From the NCBI RefSeq assembly GCF_036637135.1, contig NZ_JAVWNC010000051.1, positions 1 to 14,464 on the forward strand: DNA of 14,464 nucleotides. Direction: 5' to 3'. A program made the position numbers and the translations under genes. How positions within the stretch are numbered: position 1 is the stretch's first letter; each line of letters opens with the position of its first letter. The notes beneath the pieces are model-generated. The model was not told where the DNA came from, did not search any database, and worked only from the letters and a program-made list of their open reading frames with translations. Shown here one piece after another: positions 1 to 6,506 of the stretch. This DNA is from Anaerorhabdus sp036637135. GTDB lineage: Bacteria; Bacillota_I; Bacilli_A; Erysipelotrichales; Erysipelotrichaceae.

Positions 1-1
1 A

Positions 2-427
2 ATAATAGGACATAATGAAATAATAAGTATAGGTGCATCTATATTGGTATTGAATGAGAATAAAATTCTTTTACAACTCCGCTCAGACACAAAAACATGG
101 GGGATACCGGGTGGTGCAATTGAAATAGGAGAAACATTAGAAGAAGCAGCAGCAAGAGAATTAAAAGAAGAAACTGGATTAATTGCGTCAAAGTTTAAAT
201 TATTAAATGTGTTTTCTGGAAACAAGATGTTTATGGAGTATCCAAATGGTGACAAAGTATATACTGTTCCTGTTTTATATGAAGCTTTAGATGCAAGTGG
301 AACACTATCTATCAATGATGATGAAAGCTTGGATTTAAAATATTTCAGTTTTGAAGATTTACCTATACTGGAACAAAGAGCACACTATATAATTGAATGG
401 ATTATTAAAAATAGAACGCTTTGTTAG
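2..427 (+). CDS. Nudix hydrolase, 5' end cut by the window edge
   Basis: This is a Nudix-family pyrophosphohydrolase, an enzyme that cleaves nucleoside diphosphates linked to another group. The reading frame is open from base 2, so the gene starts before the window. The codons before the internal TTG at 44 read IIGHNEIISIGAS, which matches the usual N-terminal strand of this family, so the TTG is not the true start. The Nudix box follows the pattern Gx5Ex7REUxEExGU exactly: GAIEIGE, seven residues, then RELKEETGL. The preceding LQLRSDTKTWGIPGG is typical of small MutT/ADP-ribose-type members. The substrate cannot be told from sequence. I see no clear terminator before the next gene, 164 bp downstream. 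The family call is firm and the substrate is open. Confidence 0.9.
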   Translation: MIGHNEIISIGASILVLNENKILLQLRSDTKTWGIPGGAIEIGETLEEAAARELKEETGLIASKFKLLNVFSGNKMFMEYPNGDKVYTVPVLYEALDASGTLSINDDESLDLKYFSFEDLPILEQRAHYIIEWIIKNRTLC

Positions 428-495
428 GATTACATCATGCGATTGAATGAATTGTATATGGTGAAAAATAAGTGACTATAAAAGAGAGAAAATTA

Positions 496-548
496 ACTAG
501 TTTTGACAGATTATGTTGCCAAACCACAACATTTCTTGATAGACTAGT
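496..548. promoter_or_regulatory. Nested dyad in the leader of the MerR gene
   Basis: The self-complementary hexamer ACTAGT occurs at 496-501 and 543-548. Between them lies an inverted repeat, ATGTTG (513-518) and CAACAT (527-532). Both pairs centre on about 522, giving a symmetrical structure of about 53 bp. A TTGACA hexamer at 503-508 could be a -35 element, but I find no convincing -10 at the usual distance. It could be an operator for the MerR regulator or the 3' hairpin of the Nudix transcript. The function is inferred. Confidence 0.3.
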
Positions 549-591
549 TTTTATTGAAGAGAATATGTGAAAAAAATAACGAGGGAAGAAT

Positions 592-1398
592 ATGAAGTAT
601 ACAATTAAGGAAATGGCAGATTTGTTGGCAGTGACCACACACAAACTACGATACTATGAAAAAATAGGGATCATTAAACCAGAAGTTAATGAAGAAACAG
701 GGTATCGTTATTTTTCAGTAATTGATACGAGGCGTTTTAATCTTGCAAGATTATATCGAGGAATGGATTTTAGCGTTGAGGAATGCTTGGACTTGTTGAG
801 TAATCATGATTCGAAAGATATTATCTCATCAATCCAAAATCAAAGACAAAAACTGATTGATGAAGTTTATTTTAAACACTTATGTATTGATGAAATGGAG
901 AGGTATTCTCAATTTCTTTTAGATATACCCGGATTACTGAATACCGTAAAAGAAGTTGAACTAGAATCATATATTCGTATTGAGTTCTCAGATAATGAAA
1001 AAATTACAAAGGATAAAACAGTGCTAACCATACGAGATCATATCGTAGAATATGCACCGCTAGTAAGATGGGTAAGTCGCATTCCACGCTCCACATTAGA
1101 GAGAACGAGTGGATACTTGGAATATCATTATGGGGTTAATATGAGTCTTAAGAATGCAACGATGTTAGGTCTTAATTTAAATAATTTTGAAGTTGTAACA
1201 GGTGGTAAATACCTAATTACTGTTTTTAAGAAGAATAACGATCCAAACTTTGGATGGGAAACACTAACATTAATGCAATCCTATCTTAAGGAACATGGCA
1301 TTGAGAATTATGATTTTGGTTTAAGCTCTTGTATCCATTCCACAATTGAAGATGGAATCATGGTAAATTATCATTATTTAGCTGTGAAAATTAATTGA
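592..1398 (+). CDS. MerR-family transcriptional activator, 268 aa
   Basis: This is a DNA-binding regulator of the MerR family. Residues 3-22 (TIKEMADLLAVTTHKLRYYE) form the winged helix-turn-helix start, and KIGIIKP followed by GYRYFS is the classic MerR wing signature. A helical linker follows. The C-terminal half, about residue 110 onward, is large and resembles the effector-binding part of BmrR-like multidrug or chemical sensors. There is no cysteine cluster of the metal-sensing type. The ribosome site GAGGGA (581-586) sits 5 bp before the ATG. MerR proteins activate promoters with overlong 19-bp spacers, and exactly such a promoter lies 20 bp after this gene, in front of the flavoprotein reductase. 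This is therefore most likely the specific activator of that reductase. The ligand is unknown. Confidence 0.9.
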   Translation: MKYTIKEMADLLAVTTHKLRYYEKIGIIKPEVNEETGYRYFSVIDTRRFNLARLYRGMDFSVEECLDLLSNHDSKDIISSIQNQRQKLIDEVYFKHLCIDEMERYSQFLLDIPGLLNTVKEVELESYIRIEFSDNEKITKDKTVLTIRDHIVEYAPLVRWVSRIPRSTLERTSGYLEYHYGVNMSLKNATMLGLNLNNFEVVTGGKYLITVFKKNNDPNFGWETLTLMQSYLKEHGIENYDFGLSSCIHSTIEDGIMVNYHYLAVKIN

Positions 1399-1417
1399 TA
1401 AAATATTAACAAAGTTC

Positions 1418-1448
1418 TTGACCTTAGAGTAAGGCTAACGTTTATAGT
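1418..1448 (+). promoter_or_regulatory. MerR-type promoter with 19-bp spacer
   Basis: The -35 element is TTGACC (1418-1423) and the -10 element is TATAGT (1443-1448), with 19 bp between them instead of 17. The spacer region holds the dyad ACCTTAG (1421-1427) / CTAACGT (1435-1441), matched at six of seven positions, and a smaller perfect dyad CCTTA-GAG-TAAGG (1422-1434). This is the layout MerR regulators act on by untwisting DNA. The ribosome site AGGAGG and the reductase ATG follow directly. The layout is seen in the sequence; the link to the adjacent MerR gene is inferred. Confidence 0.8.
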
Positions 1449-1469
1449 TATCTCTAGGAGGATAGAAAC

Positions 1470-3245
1470 ATGAAGAAATTATTCAAAGTTGCTTTAACTT
1501 TGGTATTAGCTTTCTCTCTAGTGGCTTGTGGTAGTCCAAAAACTACAGGTTATAAAGCAGGTACATATACTGCAGAAGCTGCTGGTATGAATGGTCCGGT
1601 TAAAGTAGAAGTAACAGTAACTACTGATAAAATTGAAAAAGTAGTAGTTACAGAACACAGTGAAACACCATCAATTAGTGATTTGGCGATCAGTGATATG
1701 CCAGTTCGTATCGTTGATGCACAAGGTTTAGGAGTTGATACAGTATCAGGTGCTACGATTACATCAAAAGCAATCCTTACAGCCGTAGAAACTGCAATGA
1801 AAGATGCTGGGGCAGATGTTGAAGCTCTAAAGAAAGTAACTTCTAAAGAAGTTGCAAAAGAAGAAGATAAAGAATACACAGCAGATGTTATCGTAATTGG
1901 TGCTGGTGGTGCAGGACTTGCTGCTGCAGTTACAGCTAATCAAGAAGGTGCTTCTGTCGTTGTAATAGAAAAAATGCCAAAAGTTGGTGGAAACACAATT
2001 TTAGCAGGTGGAGCATTAAACGCAGTTGATGAAGGTAGTGAAACTGCAATCGCTAATAATGACTCTGTAGAATTACACTACACTCAAACTTATGAGGGTG
2101 GAGACAAACAAGGAGATCCAGAACTTGTTGAAACATTAGTAACAAATGCATGGGATGGCGTTGAATGGTTACAAAGTTTAGGTATGGAATTCAAAGAAGG
2201 AACATTTACTGTTTTAGGTGGTATGTGGCCAAGAGCACACAAACCAGTTGAACCAGTAGGTACAGGTTTCTTTAATGCTTACCAAAACTACATTGATACA
2301 AATGAAAACATTGATTTATACTTAGAAACTACTGCAAAAGAATTCATTGTTGAAGATGGAAAAGTAGTAGGAGTAATTGCTGAGGGTAAAACAGGAAATA
2401 AAATTACATTACACGCAAACAATGGTGTCGTACTTGCTACAGGTGGATTTGGTAATAACGTAGAAATGCGTCAAGAATACAATACATTATGGGCAAATCT
2501 TGATGAAACAATTAAATCAACAAACCATGCAGGTGCAACAGGTGATGGTATCGTTATGGCACAAGCTATAAATGCTGAACTTGTACAAATGGGCAATATC
2601 CAATTATTACCTATGGGTGATCCTGAAACTGGTAGTTTAAGTGGTAACATTGAAATGGGTGTTGAAAACCGTATCTTCGTAAACGATGAAGGAAATCGTT
2701 TCGTTGATGAAGGGGCACGTCGTGATGTTATGACAAATGCTTTATTTGATCAACCGAATTCACACATGTGGGTTATTCTAGATAGCCATGATTATCCTAC
2801 AGGTGATGAAGTGAATAACTTTAATGAATCAATCAATCAATTAGTTGAAGATGGACGTGCATTCAAAGCGGATACACTTGAAGATCTTGCAAAACAAATT
2901 GGTGTTGATCCAGCGAACTTAGTAAGTGCAGTTGAAGGATTCAACTCTCATGTTGCTGATAAATCAGCAGATGAATTTGGTAGAACACTTTACAATCAAC
3001 CAATTGATCAAGGTCCTTACTATGCAGGTGCACGTGTACCTACAGTTCACCATACTATGGGTGGTGTTAAGATTAACACTGATGCTCAAGTAATTAATAC
3101 AGAAGGCAATGTAATCCCTGGATTATATGCTGCTGGTGAGGTAACTGGTGGTATTCATGGTGCTAACCGTTTAGGTGGTAACGCATTAACAGATACTGTC
3201 GTATTTGGTCGTATTGCAGGTTCATCTGCAGCACAAGCTAAATAA
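1470..3245 (+). CDS. Surface lipoprotein flavin reductase: FMN-binding domain plus fumarate-reductase-type FAD domain
   Basis: Residues 1-20 are a lipoprotein signal ending in the lipobox LVAC, with lipidation expected at Cys20. Residues 27-112 are an FMN-binding domain. Its motif DTVSGATIT (90-98) is the ApbE/FmnB flavinylation site, with Thr96 the likely FMN acceptor. From residue 137 there is a FAD domain of the fumarate reductase/succinate dehydrogenase flavoprotein family: dinucleotide fold GAGGAG (144-149), GATGDG (355-360), ARRD with the likely catalytic Arg418, VHHTMGG (His527/528) and GANRLGG (Arg567). In flavocytochrome c fumarate reductase an HP pair follows VQA; here the text reads IQLLP, so that substrate-binding His becomes Leu380. 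The protein probably takes electrons through FMN and reduces an enoate outside the membrane. Urocanate, acrylate or cinnamate-type acceptors are as plausible as fumarate. It is controlled by a MerR-type promoter, and no ApbE gene lies in the window. Confidence 0.9.
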   Translation: MKKLFKVALTLVLAFSLVACGSPKTTGYKAGTYTAEAAGMNGPVKVEVTVTTDKIEKVVVTEHSETPSISDLAISDMPVRIVDAQGLGVDTVSGATITSKAILTAVETAMKDAGADVEALKKVTSKEVAKEEDKEYTADVIVIGAGGAGLAAAVTANQEGASVVVIEKMPKVGGNTILAGGALNAVDEGSETAIANNDSVELHYTQTYEGGDKQGDPELVETLVTNAWDGVEWLQSLGMEFKEGTFTVLGGMWPRAHKPVEPVGTGFFNAYQNYIDTNENIDLYLETTAKEFIVEDGKVVGVIAEGKTGNKITLHANNGVVLATGGFGNNVEMRQEYNTLWANLDETIKSTNHAGATGDGIVMAQAINAELVQMGNIQLLPMGDPETGSLSGNIEMGVENRIFVNDEGNRFVDEGARRDVMTNALFDQPNSHMWVILDSHDYPTGDEVNNFNESINQLVEDGRAFKADTLEDLAKQIGVDPANLVSAVEGFNSHVADKSADEFGRTLYNQPIDQGPYYAGARVPTVHHTMGGVKINTDAQVINTEGNVIPGLYAAGEVTGGIHGANRLGGNALTDTVVFGRIAGSSAAQAK

Positions 3246-3264
3246 TTGAAATAGCTTCTTCCGT

Positions 3265-3301
3265 AGGCATCTTACTAGAAATAGTAGGATGCTTTTATTT
3301 T
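3265..3301 (+). terminator. Intrinsic terminator after the reductase gene
   Basis: GCATCTTACTA (3267-3277) pairs with TAGTAGGATGC (3282-3292), with one G-U pair and a GAAA loop. The run TTTTATTTT follows. It ends the reductase transcript and separates it from the next gene. Confidence 0.9.
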
Positions 3302-3371
3302 GATAGATACTTACAATAAAATATGGAATGAATGTGATAAACTTGTAATAAGAAATAGAGGTAAGTAGATC

Positions 3372-4346
3372 ATGAAAAGTGTGAATCTTATTGGTATTGG
3401 TAGACATGCAAAATTAAATATTATTCCTGCATTACAACATTTAGGTGTAACAATAGAATCAGTGACAACGCATTCAAAAGAAAAAGCATTACTTGAAATG
3501 CAACGTTGTGGTATTGTTGCGGATGTTTATGATGATATTGATGTCATGCTGAATGAGTCAAAGAGTGAGTATGTGATTGTAGTGGTACCAATGGAAGAAG
3601 CGAGTTCTTGTATAATTCGATGTCTTGAAAAAGGTAAGAAAGTATTTACTGAGAAACCTTGTGGGTTAGATAACAAACAAGCTCAAGCAATTTATAATTG
3701 TTCTAGAGATACCCATATTCCTGTTTTTACAGGCTATATGAAACGATATGCACCTGTTTATACCATGATGAAGGAACATATCAAAAAAGCGGATATGGGG
3801 CTTGTACGCTCATTTAATGCACATTTCAATGTTGATGCAAGTGCCTTTTGTAAAACCGACAAAGACTTTATGTTTGCAGTCGCTAGTCATTATCTTGATT
3901 TAATACAATTCCTGTTTGAAGATATTCAAGATATACATGCAATTAAAAACACACAAGGTAAAGGTGTCTCCTATATTCTTACCATGGTAATGAGTAATGG
4001 GATTATAGGTACACTCTCACTCGAAAATCGTGCTCCATGGACTAGAGAAAGTGAAGGAATCACATGTACAATGGATGGTGGATTTATTCAAAGTAATGAA
4101 CTTAATGAATTCATACTACACAAGAATTGTTTGGATAATGATTGGAAAACATTGAGTGAACAAGACCTTGTATACAAAGAAAATTATTCCCCTGCATCAG
4201 GTACATTAAAGGATTTATATCTACGTGGTTTTGTACAAGAAATAGAAGCGTTCGTTAACGATGAAATTCAAGATATAGATAATAATATAAAATTAACACT
4301 TGTACTTGAAAACATAATCCAAGAATTAAAAAATGGTGATCACTAG
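3372..4346 (+). CDS. Gfo/Idh/MocA-family NAD(P)-dependent oxidoreductase
   Basis: This protein of 324 residues belongs to the sugar/inositol dehydrogenase-like family. The N-terminal Rossmann fold opens with VNLIGIGRHAKLNIIPAL, in which the third glycine of GxGxxG is alanine. TEKPC (93-97) is the conserved EKP motif, with Lys95 the usual catalytic lysine. SHYLDLIQF (from 172) matches the family's H-x-x-D element, with His173 and Asp176 at the active site. The C-terminal half is the alpha/beta substrate domain. The ribosome site GAGGT lies about 10 bp before the ATG. It stands alone after a terminator, and its 3' end overlaps the convergent histidine kinase gene by four bases (CTAG). The natural substrate cannot be deduced from sequence or neighbours. 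Confidence 0.88.
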   Translation: MKSVNLIGIGRHAKLNIIPALQHLGVTIESVTTHSKEKALLEMQRCGIVADVYDDIDVMLNESKSEYVIVVVPMEEASSCIIRCLEKGKKVFTEKPCGLDNKQAQAIYNCSRDTHIPVFTGYMKRYAPVYTMMKEHIKKADMGLVRSFNAHFNVDASAFCKTDKDFMFAVASHYLDLIQFLFEDIQDIHAIKNTQGKGVSYILTMVMSNGIIGTLSLENRAPWTRESEGITCTMDGGFIQSNELNEFILHKNCLDNDWKTLSEQDLVYKENYSPASGTLKDLYLRGFVQEIEAFVNDEIQDIDNNIKLTLVLENIIQELKNGDH

Positions 4347-4353
4347 TCACCAT
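4328..4353 (-). terminator. Terminator of the two-component operon, with both convergent stop codons in its loop
   Basis: ATGGTGA (4333-4339) and TCACCAT (4347-4353) form a perfect 7-bp inverted repeat around the loop TCACTAG. Read leftward, the hairpin is followed by six T's (complement of 4328-4333), which makes a good intrinsic terminator for the histidine kinase transcript. Read rightward, only a weak T-rich stretch follows. The stop codons of both convergent genes (4343-4346) lie in the loop. Confidence 0.7.
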
Positions 4354-5623
4354 ATTCTATTATCGGCATTAAAATATTGACAATGAATTTATTTTCATCA
4401 TATGTGAAAGTAATTGTACCGTGTAGATCTTCAATCACACGTTTTACATTGTTGATACCATAACCATGATTCTTATCTTGTTTTAAAGATAAAAGTTGAT
4501 TATCAGATTGCTTAATTGACCCATCAAATGAGTTTGTAAGTGAAATAAACAACTGTTCTTTATAAATGTTCATCTTTAACTCAATGTATTTATTACTCAC
4601 ACGTGATGTTGCTTCAATCGCATTATCCAATAAGTTAGAAAGTATTATACATAAATCCAAGTCAGGGATATCAAATTGATTGGGAATAAGAATATTATAA
4701 TCAAGGTTAATATTATTCTGTTTACATAATAACATCTTTTGATTCAACAAAATATCAACGGTATTATTTCCTGTAAAGACAAGGGATGATATTTGTTGAA
4801 TATTCTCATCAAAACGGTTGATATAATCCAAAGCATATTGAATTTGATTGTTTTGTAGGTAACCACGAATCATACTTATATGATTTTTTAAATCATGTTT
4901 TATAGAACGTATTTCTTGATTATACGCAGATAATTCTTTGAAGTGTTGTTTTTGTAGTTCCATTTGTTGACTCAGTAATTCCAAATGGAATGTTTTTTCA
5001 CTGTTGTAGTTTAGTTGGTCCACCATGAAGAATAAGAAAAAGGTATAGAAGAATAACAAAACAGAGATATCGATATAAAGCATAGATGAACTCTCTTGAT
5101 TTAATACATTCATACTTAAACATAAATTCATTAGTGGAAAGATAAATAAGATGAAATCTATACCATATTGTGATGTTTTATTTGTTAATTGTCTTGTGTA
5201 TAAGATTAAACAAATCATAAACAATACAATAATGCAGGCAACCAGTTGAGTCATCGGATTTAGTACAAGTTCAAATACATTGTTTGGAAAAGGAATATGA
5301 TTAGATTCCAGGTAAATTAATGCAGCTGATAATTTTGCAGCGTAATTTAATGTAACAAATAAACTCGTTGTGATTAGTTTGGTACGCAAGTCATTGTAGT
5401 AAAGAAAAATACTAATGGCTAATGCAAAAACAACATAATACAAAACAGTTGAAAAGAAATGAAAGTCAATAATATAAGTAAATAATTGAAATAGAAAGTA
5501 AGCAGTTATTGCAATGTATCTTTCTTTAACTAAAGCATCTTTTTTAGATAGCAGGTTATCTAAGATAAAGAAGAAAAGAAAGGTTTCCAGTATTGCAAGG
5601 AATATAGAAAATAAGAAATTCAT
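4343..5623 (-). CDS. Sensor histidine kinase, AgrC-like, GHKL ATPase type
   Basis: Residues 1-201 hold about seven hydrophobic membrane segments, roughly 1-22, 36-55, 57-75, 82-106, 119-141, 154-172 and 181-201. A cytoplasmic coil then leads to SIKHDLKNHISMIRGY, with phospho-accepting His243. The ATP domain shows the N-box LSNLLDNAIEA (328-338, Asn334) and the G-box HGYGI (386-390). This is the layout of AgrC/NatK-type kinases, which sense peptides or small molecules with the membrane part. The ATG overlaps the stop of the response regulator gene as ATGA. No good ribosome site precedes it, so translation probably depends on coupling. With the neighbouring LytTR regulator it forms a two-component system that plausibly governs the divergent permease-amidohydrolase operon. 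The ligand is unknown. Confidence 0.92.
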   Translation of the reverse strand: MNFLFSIFLAILETFLFFFILDNLLSKKDALVKERYIAITAYFLFQLFTYIIDFHFFSTVLYYVVFALAISIFLYYNDLRTKLITTSLFVTLNYAAKLSAALIYLESNHIPFPNNVFELVLNPMTQLVACIIVLFMICLILYTRQLTNKTSQYGIDFILFIFPLMNLCLSMNVLNQESSSMLYIDISVLLFFYTFFLFFMVDQLNYNSEKTFHLELLSQQMELQKQHFKELSAYNQEIRSIKHDLKNHISMIRGYLQNNQIQYALDYINRFDENIQQISSLVFTGNNTVDILLNQKMLLCKQNNINLDYNILIPNQFDIPDLDLCIILSNLLDNAIEATSRVSNKYIELKMNIYKEQLFISLTNSFDGSIKQSDNQLLSLKQDKNHGYGINNVKRVIEDLHGTITFTYDENKFIVNILMPIIEYGD

Positions 5624-6327
5624 CGGTTTTGTATGTATTGCATGAGTGCATCATGTACCTGCTTTGACTTGTGCTTACTCAATAAAATTGTATCGTTGTT
5701 ATCCAGTGTAATAACATCTTTAAAAATATTCTTTATATATTTTAAATTTACAATAAAACTCTTATGTACCCGCATGAATCCATAGGGTGCAACACTTTCT
5801 TCCATTTCACTTATTTTACCATTCATAGATATTTCACTTGTTTGAGTATGAATAGTAAGTGTTCGTGATAGGGATTCAATATAATAAATTTCATTTAGTT
5901 TTATTTTGGTAATACCATGCAGATTATGGATAGTTAAGGTTAATGAATCATTCTTTTTTAGGTTTAAGATGATGTTATTTACTTCTTTCAGAAATTCATC
6001 TTGTTGAAGTGGTTTTGTATAATATCGTCTCGCGTTTACTGTATATCCTTCTACAGCATATTCTAATGTAGAAGTAATGATTAAGATTTCAACATCTTGA
6101 TCAACTTGTCGTATATATTTTGCAGTATCTAAGCCATTCACTTTTTCCATTAACATATCTAATAGTATGATATCAAATCGTTCATTACGATTGTACGCAT
6201 CAATTAAGTTTTGTCCATCATGAAAACAAATGAATTCACATTCATTTGCGTTGTTTAGTTTTTTTAAGCATTCTAAAATCCATTTTGCATCAAATGGATT
6301 GTCATCGACTATTGCTATTCTAATCAT
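5620..6327 (-). CDS. LytTR-family response regulator, AgrA-like, 235 aa
   Basis: The receiver domain spans about residues 1-120, with the acidic pair Asp8-Asp9, phospho-acceptor Asp57 (FDIILLDML) and conserved Lys105 (YTKPL). The LytTR DNA-binding domain follows, about 130-233, and includes IYYIESLSRTLTIH and MRVHKSFIVNLKYI. I start the gene at the ATG of MIRIAIVDD, because AAGGGG lies 7 bp before it and the receiver fold begins there. A longer frame starts at 6348 but has no ribosome site and adds seven residues of no known use. LytTR proteins bind pairs of short direct repeats about two helical turns apart, and such a pair lies directly upstream. The gene is first in an operon with the kinase, with an ATGA overlap. 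Confidence 0.92.
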   Translation of the reverse strand: MIRIAIVDDNPFDAKWILECLKKLNNANECEFICFHDGQNLIDAYNRNERFDIILLDMLMEKVNGLDTAKYIRQVDQDVEILIITSTLEYAVEGYTVNARRYYTKPLQQDEFLKEVNNIILNLKKNDSLTLTIHNLHGITKIKLNEIYYIESLSRTLTIHTQTSEISMNGKISEMEESVAPYGFMRVHKSFIVNLKYIKNIFKDVITLDNNDTILLSKHKSKQVHDALMQYIQNR

Positions 6328-6380
6328 TAAAATCCCCTTATATATCATACAACAAAGTGAAAAAAATTGTTGAACTGATT

Positions 6381-6411
6381 AACCCCAATTATGACAGTGA
6401 AAACCCCAATT
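6381..6411. repeat. Two identical 10-bp boxes, 21 bp apart: putative LytTR binding site
   Basis: AACCCCAATT occurs at 6381-6390 and again at 6402-6411. The start-to-start distance is 21 bp, two helical turns, so both copies face the same side of the DNA. LytTR regulators such as AgrA and ComE bind paired repeats with this spacing; on the minus strand the boxes read GGGGTT with the GTT core. The site lies between the response regulator and the permease genes and overlaps the leftward promoter. The repeat is seen directly; its use by this regulator is inferred. Confidence 0.7.
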
Positions 6412-6416
6412 CTCAA
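6388..6416 (-). promoter_or_regulatory. Promoter of the two-component operon
   Basis: On the minus strand, TTGAGA (complement of 6411-6416) and CATAAT (complement of 6388-6393) are separated by exactly 17 bp. This is a good housekeeping-type promoter firing leftward into the response regulator gene. It overlaps both copies of the putative LytTR box, so the regulator may repress or tune its own expression. Confidence 0.65.
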
Positions 6417-6423
6417 TATCAAC

Positions 6424-6474
6424 TTGTATTTACAATGTAAAAAGAATAAAACTTGAATAACCGGTAAATATTAT
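6424..6474 (+). promoter_or_regulatory. Possible activated promoter of the permease operon
   Basis: TATTAT at 6469-6474 is a good -10 element, but nothing like TTGACA lies 17 bp before it. TTGTAT at 6424-6429 is a fair -35 element, but the hexamer 17 bp after it is poor. Either choice gives a weak promoter downstream of the AACCCCAATT boxes, as expected for a promoter that needs an activator. The exact start is uncertain. Confidence 0.3.
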
Positions 6475-6506
6475 GTACATAAATTAAAAGAAAAGGGAGA
6501 AGATGG

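Noticed and set aside
44..46. TTG as the start codon of the Nudix gene
   Set aside because: The frame is open to the window edge, and the residues before this TTG fit the Nudix fold, so the true start lies outside.
452..482. TTGTAT and TATAAA with a 19-bp spacer after the Nudix gene, as a second MerR-type promoter
   Set aside because: The -35 is poor and there is no dyad in the spacer, so the spacing alone is not evidence.
1550..1879. Minus-strand open frame of 109 codons inside the reductase gene
   Set aside because: It is a shadow of the FMN-binding domain coding region, with a low-complexity translation.
6328..6348. Longer N-terminus (MIYKGIL) for the response regulator
   Set aside because: No ribosome site precedes it, while AAGGGG is well placed for the internal ATG where the receiver domain begins.
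6350..6372. Inverted repeat CAACAA / TTGTTG in the leader of the response regulator
   Set aside because: Only 6 bp of AT-rich arms with an 11-base loop and no T run; it could be chance, and I could not assign a role.
6429..6441. Small dyad TTTAC-AAT-GTAAA upstream of the permease
   Set aside because: Five-base arms made mostly of A and T are expected by chance in DNA of this composition.
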